This document shows, in pieces, positions 39,212 to 47,736 of a stretch of DNA of 64,000 bases. The DNA lies in the NCBI RefSeq assembly GCF_003339845.1, contig NZ_PPTR01000002.1, positions 372,001 through 436,000 on the forward strand. The letters are read 5' to 3'. Under the pieces are notes generated by a model, which was given only the letters and a program-made list of their open reading frames with translations, did not search any database and had not been told where the DNA came from. The translations under genes and the position numbers were made by a program. The first letter of the stretch is position 1, and every line of letters begins with the position of its first letter. This DNA comes from Gordonibacter sp. 28C. Its GTDB lineage: Bacteria > Actinomycetota > Coriobacteriia > Coriobacteriales > Eggerthellaceae.

Positions 39212-41656
39212 CTAACCGACTTTTTCGACTTCGCACAAGCAGTCGAACCATGCGGGTCCGGGGATAGCCTGATCGACGTAAGCAGCGCTGAGGTCGGAGT
39301 AGTGGCCTTCGATGAACTGATCGTCCTGCCATCCGTGGTCGATGACGACCATGCCGGGGCAGATGCCGGGGTTCAGGTACGCCTTGATGACGACGTAGCC
39401 GCGGTCGTTGTGCAGCTTGACGACGTCGCCGTCCTCGATCCCGCGCTCCTTCGCATCGGCGTCGTTGATCTTGATGTAGGGCTCGGACTCGAGCTCGAGC
39501 AGGGAATCGACGTAGGTGAACTGCGTGTGGACCTTGAACTTGGAGCGCTCGGACGTGAAGATGAGCGGGTACTTCCGAATCAAGTCGTTCTCGTACCACG
39601 CCTCGCGCGGCGGGAACCAGTACGGAAGGGCGCGGTACTCCTTGTCCCACTCGAAGCCCGCGTCGAACTTCGGCTTGGCGTCCTCGATATAGAACTCGGA
39701 GCGGCCGGTCGTCGTGTAGAACTTCTCGTCTCCGTAGACGTAGTCTTCCCGGAAGGCGTAGATGCGGCCCTCCTTCTGCAGGCGCTCCCACGTGATCCCG
39801 TAGCTGCGGGCCTTGTCGTTGTCGACGGACTGCGCCAGGAAGTCGTCGATCGAGAGCTCGAACTTGTCGCCGAGGCCCATGCCCTTCGCGAGCAGCGCCG
39901 CGATGTCGAAATCGCTCTTCGCCTCGAACTGGGGCTCGATCGCCTTCTCCATCAGGCGCAGGTAGGGGTTGGCGTTCGGACGGGCGATGTCGCGCGCCTC
40001 CCACATGTACGTGGCCGGCAAGACGATGTCGGAATAGCGGCACGTCTCGCTCATCCACACGTCGACCGTGACCACCAGGTCGAGCTTGTCGAATATCTCG
40101 AGCCACTTCTTGCGCTCGGGGTAGTTGCCGATGACGTTGTGCACGTACAGGAAAAGGCTCTTCACCTGGTTCTGGAACTCGCCGATGCCGCCGTCTTCCA
40201 GCACGTCGTAGAGGTACGCGCCCGCAAGCTGGGGGCTCTTCTTGCCGTCTTTGGGGGTTCCCCAGGCGGTCGTGTTCAAGCCTTGGGCGATGGGCATGGA
40301 CATGTCGCATACGGAGAAGCCGGTGCCGAGCTTCGTCATCTGCCCAGAGATGTCCAGCAGCGTGAGCATGTTGATGTAGCCGGTGATACCGTTCGAGTAG
40401 TGGTCGATGCCGAAGCCCGTGAGGATGGACGAAGGGCCGTCCATGAGCTCGGCGGCAAGCCACTCGATGGTCTCCAGGGGGATGTCCGTCTTCTCGACGA
40501 TGTCGTCCAGGTCGAATTCGTCCAAGCGCTCGAGCAAGAGGCTGTACGCCGTGGTGACGCGATGCCCTTCGACCTCGAACGTTCCCTCGATAACGGGATC
40601 GGACACCTGGTCGAGCTCGCCCGCGACGCCCTCGGAGCTGTAGACAAGGATCTTGTCCTCCTTCGACCCCGCCTCGGCCTTGCCGAGATCGCTCAGGCGC
40701 AGGTACTTGCCGTCGGACTCCTTCACGAGGAACGGCGCCACCGTCTTGTTGCGCAGGTTGTCCTCGTCCTGGAGCCCGTCGCGCAGGATGATCTTGGACA
40801 TGCCGATGGCCAGCAAGCCGTCGGTGCCCGGACGAATGGGGATGAACTTGTCGGCCTTGCCCGCCGTCGTCGTGAAGTTCGGATCGATCACGTACAGCTT
40901 CGCGCCGTTGAGCTGCGCTTCCGAAATGAAGTGGTACGCGATGATCGCGGACTCGCTGGGGTTGCAGCCCCAACAGAATATCTTCTTGGCGAACTTGAGG
41001 TTCCTGAACTCGTTGCCCGTCGAGCAGAACGCGTCGTAGCCGATGTGGTCCCACGTCGAGTTGACGCCGTTGGCATCGTAGTTGTTCAGGAAGTTCGTCG
41101 CGCCCATGTAGGCCCGAAGGCGGTCGTACGACGCCATGGTGGCCGTGAAGGAGCCCGAGCCCTTGGCGAACACAACGCTCGCGTCGCCGTACTCCTTCTG
41201 GTAGCTCTTCCACTTCGTGCAGATCTCGTCGATGGCCTCGTCCCAGCTGATGCGCTCGAACTCGCCCGAGCCGCGCTCGCCGACGCGCCGCAGGGGGTAC
41301 TGGATGCGCTCGGGAGAGTAGCAGCGCTCGATGTTCGTGTACCCACGCAGGCACACCGCATGGTAGTCCGGCTGATCCTCGCTGACGAAGTTCTGCAGAT
41401 CGACCACTTTGCCGTCTTCCACGAAAACGTCCATGGGGCACGCGAAGCCGTGGCAGTTGCCCATGCAGGTGGTCGGCACCTTTTTCCTCGCAGAGCCGGA
41501 ATTGCCGCCGTCCTCGGCTCCGAAAGCCCGATCGGGCGAAAGGGCCGCAAGGGACGAGCAGATGCCCGATGCGGCGACCGCGCCGGTCACTACCCCGGTC
41601 GTTTTGAGAAAGCTTCTACGAGTGAGCCCGCCTTGCGAACTATCCGTTCCCGACAT
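39212..41656 (-). CDS. TAT-exported molybdopterin oxidoreductase (DMSO reductase family) catalytic subunit
   Basis: An 814-residue catalytic subunit. The N terminus carries a twin-arginine signal (TRRSFLKTTG) with a hydrophobic core to about residue 45. The [4Fe-4S] motif CMGNCHGFACP and a later Cys in CLRGYTNIER follow. Bis-MGD family landmarks are KGSGSFTATMASYDRLRAYM, FCWGCNPSESAI and IVLPATYMWEARD, with a C-terminal cofactor-binding domain. Length and operon are those of extracytoplasmic reductases of gut Eggerthellaceae, a group that includes DMSO-type reductases and catechol dehydroxylases; the substrate cannot be read from sequence. It is the first gene of a six-gene operon with its own ferredoxin, NrfD and TorD. 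Transcription likely starts at the palindrome-covered promoter 41795-41844. Confidence 0.92.
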   Translation of the reverse strand: MSGTDSSQGGLTRRSFLKTTGVVTGAVAASGICSSLAALSPDRAFGAEDGGNSGSARKKVPTTCMGNCHGFACPMDVFVEDGKVVDLQNFVSEDQPDYHAVCLRGYTNIERCYSPERIQYPLRRVGERGSGEFERISWDEAIDEICTKWKSYQKEYGDASVVFAKGSGSFTATMASYDRLRAYMGATNFLNNYDANGVNSTWDHIGYDAFCSTGNEFRNLKFAKKIFCWGCNPSESAIIAYHFISEAQLNGAKLYVIDPNFTTTAGKADKFIPIRPGTDGLLAIGMSKIILRDGLQDEDNLRNKTVAPFLVKESDGKYLRLSDLGKAEAGSKEDKILVYSSEGVAGELDQVSDPVIEGTFEVEGHRVTTAYSLLLERLDEFDLDDIVEKTDIPLETIEWLAAELMDGPSSILTGFGIDHYSNGITGYINMLTLLDISGQMTKLGTGFSVCDMSMPIAQGLNTTAWGTPKDGKKSPQLAGAYLYDVLEDGGIGEFQNQVKSLFLYVHNVIGNYPERKKWLEIFDKLDLVVTVDVWMSETCRYSDIVLPATYMWEARDIARPNANPYLRLMEKAIEPQFEAKSDFDIAALLAKGMGLGDKFELSIDDFLAQSVDNDKARSYGITWERLQKEGRIYAFREDYVYGDEKFYTTTGRSEFYIEDAKPKFDAGFEWDKEYRALPYWFPPREAWYENDLIRKYPLIFTSERSKFKVHTQFTYVDSLLELESEPYIKINDADAKERGIEDGDVVKLHNDRGYVVIKAYLNPGICPGMVVIDHGWQDDQFIEGHYSDLSAAYVDQAIPGPAWFDCLCEVEKVG

Positions 41657-41892
41657 TTCTCCTCCTCAGATTCTGTCGGAATATCCCCTCGATGACTTCC
41701 GGCCGCATACGCAGACGCCTTGCGGCCGAAAAGCCGATTCTTCAGGATACCCCTCCTACACCTTGAGAGAATTGGCCAAATCTCCACTGGCTGCACAATA
41801 CCAAGTTATCCTAGGATAAGCAAGACTTGTCCTAGGATAACTTGATATTGTATTATTCTTTTTTAAAGATAGATCATCGATACGCCGGAAGG
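41657..41892. other. Regulatory gap upstream of the molybdopterin operon
   Basis: The 236-bp region contains the nested-palindrome promoter and a roughly 140-nt leader to the start codon. The part beyond 41845 is very AT-rich and runs into the end of the slipin gene on the same strand. Confidence 0.6.
41795..41844 (-). promoter_or_regulatory. Promoter overlapped by a nested palindromic operator
   Basis: An 18-bp inverted repeat (CAAGTTATCCTAGGATAA at 41802-41819 and TTGTCCTAGGATAACTTG at 41827-41844, 7-bp spacer, one mismatch). Each arm contains its own palindrome around CCTAGG. On the minus strand TTGCTT (41823-41818), 17 bp and TATTGT (41800-41795) form a -35/-10 pair, so one arm fills the spacer and the other lies just upstream of -35. 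It is a strong candidate operator for the molybdopterin operon. Confidence 0.7.
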
Positions 41893-42840
41893 TCACTTCT
41901 CCAAAATCTTACCAACGTCATCAGGGAAAACATCGCCGAAGCCCTCGGCGAACGAGCTGGGGACCACCACGGTACCGCCGGTGTCGCGCACGCTTTCGTA
42001 CAGCAGGTGCATGCGCCTGATCTTCAGGGCGTTGTCGTTGTCGTCGTAAGCCTCCCCCACTTCCTTCGCCATCTCGGAGATGGTCTGCTCGGCCTCCATG
42101 AGGATGATGCGGGCCTTCTTGCGCTGCTCGGCCTGAGCCTCGAGCGACATCGCCTCCTGAAGCGACTCGGGCACCACAATGTCCCTGATCTCCACCGACA
42201 GGACCGAGATGCCCCACTGCGATGTCTTCTCGTCCAGCACTTGGGTGAGCTCCTTGTCCAACTGGTTGCGGCGGATGGTGATCTCGGCCACGCTCGAGCG
42301 CCCGATGGCATCGCGCAGGGCGGTTTGCGCGGCCAGCTGCACGGCCAGGCTGTAGTTGCTGATCTCCATGCACGCCTTCTCGGCGTCCCACACCATCCAG
42401 TACAGCACGGCGTCGATGTCGAGGGGGATGAGATCGGCCGTCAACGTCTCCTTCGCGCCGAACGGCACCGACCGCATGCGCATGTCGACGCTCAGGGAGC
42501 AATGCTCCACGATGGGAAGCGTGAACACCAGGCCCGGTCCGGAGACGCGGTTGAGCTTGCCGAACCGCAGCACGACGAACTTCTCCCACTGCTGGGCGAT
42601 GTGCATCGTGGAGATGGCGAGCCACCCGACAACCAGGGCCACGGCAACGCTCACCGCGTCGAGCGTTCCGCCGACAAGCCACCACAGGCCCAGCACCAAC
42701 CCGAACGCGATCGCGAACAGCGCTATCGAGAAAATCAGCGCGCCCGCCTTCGAGGCCGTCCGGTCGGTTTCGAGCACTTGGGTCTCGGCAACGACGCCAT
42801 GGCGGTTCTGCTTCTGCGCGTTCGCCTTGTCGTTTCTCAT
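41893..42840 (-). CDS. Slipin/SPFH-domain (band 7) membrane protein
   Basis: A 315-residue protein with two N-terminal membrane helices (about residues 32-75) and an SPFH domain (EKFVVLRFGKLNRVSGPGLVFTLPIVE, SVPFGAKETLTADLIPLDIDAVLYWMV, then a helical stretch RRNQLDKELTQVLDEK). Slipins form oligomeric rings in membranes and often act with NfeD-type partners; none is visible here. The start at 42840 has GAGGGAAAGC upstream. It is the third gene after an orphan NrfD and a GntR regulator, so it may belong to an envelope-stress or respiratory regulon. Confidence 0.88.
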   Translation of the reverse strand: MRNDKANAQKQNRHGVVAETQVLETDRTASKAGALIFSIALFAIAFGLVLGLWWLVGGTLDAVSVAVALVVGWLAISTMHIAQQWEKFVVLRFGKLNRVSGPGLVFTLPIVEHCSLSVDMRMRSVPFGAKETLTADLIPLDIDAVLYWMVWDAEKACMEISNYSLAVQLAAQTALRDAIGRSSVAEITIRRNQLDKELTQVLDEKTSQWGISVLSVEIRDIVVPESLQEAMSLEAQAEQRKKARIILMEAEQTISEMAKEVGEAYDDNDNALKIRRMHLLYESVRDTGGTVVVPSSFAEGFGDVFPDDVGKILEK

Positions 42841-42856
42841 GCTTTCCCTCTTTCGC

Positions 42857-43255
42857 TCAGTCCTTGCCACCGCTTCGTTCCTTCTCCATCTCGCGCATCT
42901 TCTTCTTGATGCGCTTGTTCACGTCGTCGAACGACAGCCCCATGGCAAGGCAGGCGTCGACGCAGTCTTCGATGAGCGTGTCGACCGACTCGAACTTCTC
43001 GCTCTTCTCTTCCTCTATCTCGCGCACGATGGCGCCCCGCCCGGGCTTCGAGTCGATGTAGCCCTCGTCCACCAGGCTGATGTACGCCTTGTTGACCGTG
43101 TTGAAGTTGATGGATATCTCCGCCGCCAGGCCGCGCACGGTCGGCAGCTTCTCGCCGGGCTTGAAGTATCCGGTCGTGATCAGGTACACCATGCGGTTGC
43201 GCAGCTGCAGCCAGATGGGCAGATCGCTTTCTTTGTCTACTTCGAACCAAGCCAC
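42857..43255 (-). CDS. GntR-family (YtrA-like) transcriptional regulator
   Basis: About 132 residues. The winged helix reads LPIWLQLRNRMVYLITTGYF, KLPTVRGLAAEISINFNTVN and KAYISLVDEGYIDSKPGRGA, followed by a short C-terminal dimer helix (EKFESVDTLIEDCVDACLAMGLSFDDVNKRIKKKM). The short C terminus without an effector domain is typical of the YtrA subfamily, which commonly controls ABC transporters or envelope genes. The GTG at 43255 is a tentative start; GGAGGG lies about 15 nt upstream, rather far, and no better start exists in frame. Confidence 0.82.
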   Translation of the reverse strand: MAWFEVDKESDLPIWLQLRNRMVYLITTGYFKPGEKLPTVRGLAAEISINFNTVNKAYISLVDEGYIDSKPGRGAIVREIEEEKSEKFESVDTLIEDCVDACLAMGLSFDDVNKRIKKKMREMEKERSGGKD

Positions 43256-43298
43256 GTCGCTCTGCCGCGTCCCTCCGGTAACGTATCGATGAGTTGCC

Positions 43299-44222
43299 TC
43301 ATTGTATCCCAAGCGCCGCCATGACGGACGCCGCGATATCCACGGCCATGCCCGCCTCCGAGACGCACCAGCGCAGGAAAAACCCTCCCACCAGCACGAA
43401 CGCCCCCGCCGCCACGGCGGGGCGCACGGCCGCTTTGCGGTTGAGAACCTCGCAGGCCAGCGGGGCAACGAGCCCGAGCGCCACCACGAGCCCGAGGAAC
43501 GGCGCGGCCAGGTCGCCCTGCACGAGCCTCTCGGCCGACGCCTGGGCGGTCCCGCCTCCCAGATAGGCCGTGCCCGCGAACAACGCGAGCACGACGATCT
43601 CGCATGCGATGGCTGCGGCGTCGACCTTTCGCAGGCGGTCCAGCGTCGCCGCGAACCCCTCGCCCGCACCGGTCAGGACGACCGCGCAGATGAGCAACGC
43701 GATGCCGGTGGAGAGCGCCGACGCGACGAACAGGACGGGCAGCCAGGGCGATGCCCACAGCGGCACCGACGGCATGCTCGAGAGGAACAGCCCCGTGTAC
43801 ACCATCACCACGAAGGCGGCCACCGCGAGCAGGGGCCGAACGGCCAGCATGAACGCCCTCGGCAGGGCTGCGCAGCCGAACGCCCAAACGAACAGGGGCA
43901 CGGCAGCCAGCGCGATGAGGACGAGCAGCGCGAAGGCGCCGACCGTGATAAAGGAGAGCGTGGGTTGGAAGATAAGCGCGAGCGCCCGCTCGCCGCGCCC
44001 GAGATCGAGGAACAGGCAGACCATGCCGATGGCGACGGCGGCGATTCCCGCCACGTAGACGGGCCCGAAGAACCGGCGGTACGCCTCCTTCGGAGCGTAG
44101 CGCCCGCCGCAATCGGCGACGACCGCCTGGGGGGACAGGCATTCGAGAACGGCGGATACGAGCAGGAGCCCGGCGCCCGCGCCGCCCAGGAACAAGTACC
44201 AAACCGTCAGATCCCCCAGCAT
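43299..44222 (-). CDS. Orphan NrfD/DmsC-like membrane subunit
   Basis: A 307-residue polytopic protein with about eight to nine hydrophobic helices (LTVWYLFLGGAGAGLLLVSA, GPVYVAGIAAVAIGMVCLFLDL with GRGER, FITVGAFALLVLIALAAVPL). It is of NrfD/PsrC type. No ferredoxin or molybdenum subunit accompanies it; it is followed instead by GntR and slipin genes. It may serve one of the organism's many reductases in trans, or be a relict. The start at 44222 follows GAGGGGGTGGG. Confidence 0.78.
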   Translation of the reverse strand: MLGDLTVWYLFLGGAGAGLLLVSAVLECLSPQAVVADCGGRYAPKEAYRRFFGPVYVAGIAAVAIGMVCLFLDLGRGERALALIFQPTLSFITVGAFALLVLIALAAVPLFVWAFGCAALPRAFMLAVRPLLAVAAFVVMVYTGLFLSSMPSVPLWASPWLPVLFVASALSTGIALLICAVVLTGAGEGFAATLDRLRKVDAAAIACEIVVLALFAGTAYLGGGTAQASAERLVQGDLAAPFLGLVVALGLVAPLACEVLNRKAAVRPAVAAGAFVLVGGFFLRWCVSEAGMAVDIAASVMAALGIQ

Positions 44223-44407
44223 CTCCCACCCCCTCTTCGCCCGCTCGTCCGCACGCCCCCTGAGGCCGCGCGGCCCGCAACCCAGCACAGCCATTCTAGG
44301 CGATGCGGCAAGAATAGCAAAGCGCAACCGAAACCTTGCGGCTTTCGTCCGATGCCCGTCGACAACGCACGATAAGATTTGAGGGAAAAGTTGTAGAACT
44401 TTCCGCA

Positions 44408-44432
44408 TAACCGGACACGCCCTGTCCGGTTA
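44408..44432. promoter_or_regulatory. 10-bp perfect inverted repeat in a divergent promoter region
   Basis: TAACCGGACA (44408-44417) and TGTCCGGTTA (44423-44432) around a 5-nt spacer, between the divergent orphan NrfD and GyrI-like genes. It has the form of a repressor operator. No T tract follows, so a terminator is unlikely. Confidence 0.5.
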
Positions 44433-44482
44433 CGTTCGGTATCGTGTCCTTCGTCAACGCAACCTAACGAGAGGACCCAACC

Positions 44483-44950
44483 ATGAGCTACGAAATCGTC
44501 GAGCTCCCCGCCCGCACCGTCGTCGGACCCACCGTGCGCGCCTCCAACAACTCGCCGGAGGAAGGCGCCGTCATCGGCCAGCTCTGGCAGCGCTTCATGG
44601 GCGAGGGCATGGACCGTTCCATTCCCGGCACGCGCGTCGAGCCGTACGGATGCTTCGCGCTGTACTACGGCTACGACATGGGCGACATGAGCTACGAGCT
44701 GCTGGTGGGCTGCGAGACCGACGCCGCCGCGCCCGAGGGCATGCGGTCCCAGGACATCGCCGCAGGCCGTTACGCGAAGTTCGCCATTCGGGGCGGCGAC
44801 TGCGTTGCCAGCGTCCAGAAAATCTGGGAGGACATCTGGGCCGACGAAGAGCTCACGGCGCAGCGCGCGTTCACGGTGGACTTCGAGGCCTACCTGCCGG
44901 GCGAGGACATGTCCTGCGCCGACATCGACGTGTTCGTGGCGCTGAAGTAA
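44483..44950 (+). CDS. GyrI-like/AraC-type effector-binding domain protein
   Basis: A 155-residue stand-alone GyrI-like (SOUL-related) ligand-binding domain: MSYEIVELPARTVVGPTVRA, LWQRFMGEG, VEPYGCFALYYGYDMGDMSYELLVGCET and IAAGRYAKFAIRGGDC. Such domains bind small hydrophobic or toxic compounds and can regulate or hydrolyse them. There is no DNA-binding domain. Another GyrI-like gene lies 800 bp downstream (45749). Confidence 0.85.
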   Translation: MSYEIVELPARTVVGPTVRASNNSPEEGAVIGQLWQRFMGEGMDRSIPGTRVEPYGCFALYYGYDMGDMSYELLVGCETDAAAPEGMRSQDIAAGRYAKFAIRGGDCVASVQKIWEDIWADEELTAQRAFTVDFEAYLPGEDMSCADIDVFVALK

Positions 44951-45118
44951 CTTGCCTTCCCGCCGGCCGGCGACGCGCGCTCGACGGACCCGAAGCGCAT
45001 GTCGCCGGCCGCTCTTCGGCGGAACCCCGAACGAGGCAACCGACGGTTGCTTGACGGAACCGGGAGCGCATGGTTCCATGGTGGGAGGTTTCGAACCATC
45101 CCCGAAAAAGGAGCCAGC

Positions 45119-45592
45119 ATGGCGATCAAAGACACGCTCATCTCGATCAGGGAGCAGAACGGCCTCACGCAAAGCGAGATGGCCGAGCGCCTGTTCGTCA
45201 CGCGGCAAGCGGTGTCGCGTTGGGAGTGCGGCGATACGCAGCCGGGCATCGACACGCTCAAGCTCATCGCCACCACGTTCCACGTGCCCATCGAGGCGCT
45301 GCTGGAGCTGCCGATGCAGAGCGTGTGCCAAAGCTGCGGCATGCCGCTGTCGGACCCCGGCCTGCTGGGCACCGAGGCCGACGGCTCTCCGAGCGAGCAG
45401 CACTGCAAGTGGTGCTATGCGGACGGCGGGTACCTAGGGGCCTGCACCATGGAGGACATGGTGAACATATGCGTGGAGAACATGACGAAGACCGAGGCGC
45501 CGTTCACCGAAGCCGAGGCACGCGCTTACATGGAGACGCTGCTGCCCCAGCTCGACCGCTGGAAAGGCGCGGCGCCGACCGAGGCGCGGTAG
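45119..45592 (+). CDS. XRE helix-turn-helix protein with zinc-ribbon domain
   Basis: A 157-residue protein. An N-terminal XRE HTH (MAIKDTLISIREQNGLTQSE, VTRQAVSRWECGDTQPGI) is followed by a zinc-ribbon-like domain (CQSCGMPLSDPG, CKWCYADGGYL) and a helical C terminus. The fusion of HTH and putative zinc ribbon is known in Firmicutes and Actinobacteria as a small transcription regulator. Ribosome site AAAGGAG lies upstream of ATG 45119. Confidence 0.88.
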   Translation: MAIKDTLISIREQNGLTQSEMAERLFVTRQAVSRWECGDTQPGIDTLKLIATTFHVPIEALLELPMQSVCQSCGMPLSDPGLLGTEADGSPSEQHCKWCYADGGYLGACTMEDMVNICVENMTKTEAPFTEAEARAYMETLLPQLDRWKGAAPTEAR

Positions 45593-45748
45593 GCCGGAGC
45601 GCGCGGAGCTCTCTGAGGACCGTTCCGAGAGCGCGATCGAAACGCCTTTCGTAGGGACGGGGCCTATCCCGCTCTTGCGAGCGACCGCCAAGTGCACGAA
45701 CCTCTGCGATTGCGCGTAGCCCAACCGCAGCGAGAACAGGAGCAAACC

Positions 45749-46453
45749 ATGGCCGGAGCGTTCGACTTCAAGAAAGAATACCGGGACCTCTACCTGCCGA
45801 AGGAGAAACCGGCGCTCGTGGACGTGCCGTCCATGAGCTTCGTCGCCGTGGCCGGGGAGGGCAACCCGAACGAGGAGAACGGCGCCTACGCCGAGGCGCT
45901 CGCGCTGCAGTACGCCGTCTCGTACACCATCAAGATGGCGAAGATGGGCCCATGGCAGCCGGACGGCTACTTCGACTACGTCGTGCCGCCGCTGGAGGGC
46001 CTTTGGTGGACCGCCGAGGGCGGGTTCGACGGGCGGAGCATCCTCGACAAAGACAAGCTGAACTGGGTTTCCTTGATCCGCCTGCCGGAGTTCGTCACGC
46101 CCGACGTTCATCGATGGGCGCTCGAGCAGGTGGCGGCCAAGAAGCCCGAGCTCGACGCGGGGCGGGCGCGTTTCCTGACGTTCGCCGAAGGGCCGTGCGC
46201 GCAGATTCTGCACAAGGGCCCGTACGACGACGAACCCGCGACCGTCGAGGAGCTCGAGACGTTCATCGGCGCAAACAGGCTGGCCGGCGACATCGCCGAC
46301 CCGGAAAGCGCCGAAGCCCTGCTGGGCGCGCTCGACGCCGGCGGCGGCGTGCCGTCGGTGCGGCTGCACCATGAGATCTACCTGGGCGACCCGCGCCGCA
46401 CGAAGCCGGAGAACCTGAAAACCGTCATCCGCCATCCCGTGAGATCTGCGTGA
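45749..46453 (+). CDS. GyrI-like domain protein (234 aa)
   Basis: A GyrI-like small-molecule-binding domain protein of the longer type: FDFKKEYRDLYLPKEKPALVD, SFVAVAGEGNPNEENGAYAEA, YVVPPLEGLWW and a C-terminal QILHKGPYDDEPATVEELETF. It has no DNA-binding domain. The radical SAM gene starts inside its stop (GTGA overlap), so both are probably translated together. Ribosome site CAGGAG precedes the ATG. Confidence 0.85.
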   Translation: MAGAFDFKKEYRDLYLPKEKPALVDVPSMSFVAVAGEGNPNEENGAYAEALALQYAVSYTIKMAKMGPWQPDGYFDYVVPPLEGLWWTAEGGFDGRSILDKDKLNWVSLIRLPEFVTPDVHRWALEQVAAKKPELDAGRARFLTFAEGPCAQILHKGPYDDEPATVEELETFIGANRLAGDIADPESAEALLGALDAGGGVPSVRLHHEIYLGDPRRTKPENLKTVIRHPVRSA

Positions 46454-47364
46454 GCGCAGGCGCAACCGCGCCCTGCCCCACCGTGCGGGCGCGCTCCATC
46501 CTGCAGAAGGTGCGCCATCACGGCGACGAGTGGTTCGGCATCGACTACAACATGAACCTGTACCGCGGCTGCTGCCACGGTTGCATCTACTGCGACAGCC
46601 GAAGCGAGTGCTACCGCGTGGACGACTTCGACCGCGTGCGCGTGAAGTTCGACGCGCTGGCCATCCTGCGCCGCGAGCTGCGCAGCCGCCGCGTGCGCGG
46701 CGTGGTGGGCGTGGGCGCCATGTCCGACACGTACAACCCCTTCGAGCGCGACCTGCAGGTGACGCGCGGCGCGTTGGAGCTGCTGGCGGAACACGGCTTC
46801 GGCGTGTCGGTGGACACGAAGAGCACGCTGGTCGCACGCGACGTCGACCTGCTGCGCGCCATCGGCGGCGCAGGCGGCGCCATAGCCAAGCTCACCGTCA
46901 CCACCGCCGACGACGATCTGGCGCGCCTCGTCGAGCCGCATGCGCCCGCGCCTTCCGAGCGCTTCGCGGCGCTGGCCGAGCTCGCCGAGGCCGGCGTGTT
47001 CTGCGGCGTGCTGTTCACGCCCACGCTGCCGTGGGTGACCGACGACGACGCCACCGTGCGCGGCGTGGTGGAAGGCGCGGCCGCGGCGGGCGCGCGGTTC
47101 GTCTACCACATGACGGGCGTGACCATGCGCGACCGCCAACGCGACCACTTCCTCGAGCGCATCGCCGCGGTCGACCCCGCCTTGCCCGACCGCTATCGGC
47201 GCACGTTCGGCGACCGCTACTTCTGCAACAGCCCGCGCGCGGCCGAGAACCGCGCCCTGTTCCGCGCCCTCTGCAAGGAGCACGGCCTGCTCTGGCGCAT
47301 GCCCGACATCATAGCCGCCTACAAGCCCGTCCAAACCCTGGGCTCGCAGGGCAGCCTGTTCTAG
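46450..47364 (+). CDS. SPL-family (Rv2578c-like) radical SAM protein
   Basis: A 304-residue protein with the radical SAM Cx3Cx2C cluster (GCCHGCIYC), flanked by NMNLYRGC and DSRSECYRV, and VGVGAMSDTYNPFE further on. This is the spore photoproduct lyase-like branch common in bacteria that do not sporulate; the substrate is unknown. The GTG start overlaps the upstream stop by 4 bp. Confidence 0.87.
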   Translation: MSAGATAPCPTVRARSILQKVRHHGDEWFGIDYNMNLYRGCCHGCIYCDSRSECYRVDDFDRVRVKFDALAILRRELRSRRVRGVVGVGAMSDTYNPFERDLQVTRGALELLAEHGFGVSVDTKSTLVARDVDLLRAIGGAGGAIAKLTVTTADDDLARLVEPHAPAPSERFAALAELAEAGVFCGVLFTPTLPWVTDDDATVRGVVEGAAAAGARFVYHMTGVTMRDRQRDHFLERIAAVDPALPDRYRRTFGDRYFCNSPRAAENRALFRALCKEHGLLWRMPDIIAAYKPVQTLGSQGSLF

Positions 47365-47410
47365 CGAAAGGGGCGAACGAGGCCCGCCCCGCGTGCGCGC
47401 CGTGCCCGTC

Positions 47411-47722
47411 TCACGCGGCCGTGCCGCTCCAAGGCTTTATCTTCTCCAACTCGTCCGACAACTCCCGGAGGGCTATCTCGGTATCGTATGCGACTTGCGC
47501 GCGCAACCAATACCCGTTCGAGAGGCCGAAGAACTTGCACAGCCGAAGATCGGTATCGGCCGTTATCGCGCGCTTTCCGGCCACGATCTGGCCGATGCGT
47601 CCCGCAGGAACACCAACCTCCTTAGCCAACCGATACTGGGTGATGTTCATCGGCTCCAGAAACTCTTCCTTCAACAGCTCCCCCGGCGAGATGGGGACAA
47701 CCGCGTACTCTATTCTTCCCAT
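47411..47722 (-). CDS. higA: HigA-family antitoxin (HTH)
   Basis: A 103-residue protein with the HigA signature ISPGELLKEEFLEP, NITQYRLAKEVGVPAGRIGQ and GKRAITADTDLRL. It binds DNA through the HTH and neutralises the upstream-encoded HigB. It follows higB by 14 bp, the inverted (toxin-first) order typical of higBA. The operator is the palindrome at 48016-48066. Confidence 0.93.
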   Translation of the reverse strand: MGRIEYAVVPISPGELLKEEFLEPMNITQYRLAKEVGVPAGRIGQIVAGKRAITADTDLRLCKFFGLSNGYWLRAQVAYDTEIALRELSDELEKIKPWSGTAA

Positions 47723-47736
47723 TATCCAAAACCTCC

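Noticed and set aside
41430-41480. CMGNCHGF in the molybdopterin enzyme as a haem c site
   Set aside because: The spacing is CxxxCH, and the motif with its following Cys is the [4Fe-4S] ligand set of the DMSO reductase family.
45060-45110. A T-loop-like GGTTCGAAACC stretch suggesting a tRNA gene
   Set aside because: There is no matching acceptor stem, anticodon arm or CCA end; a simple hairpin explains it.
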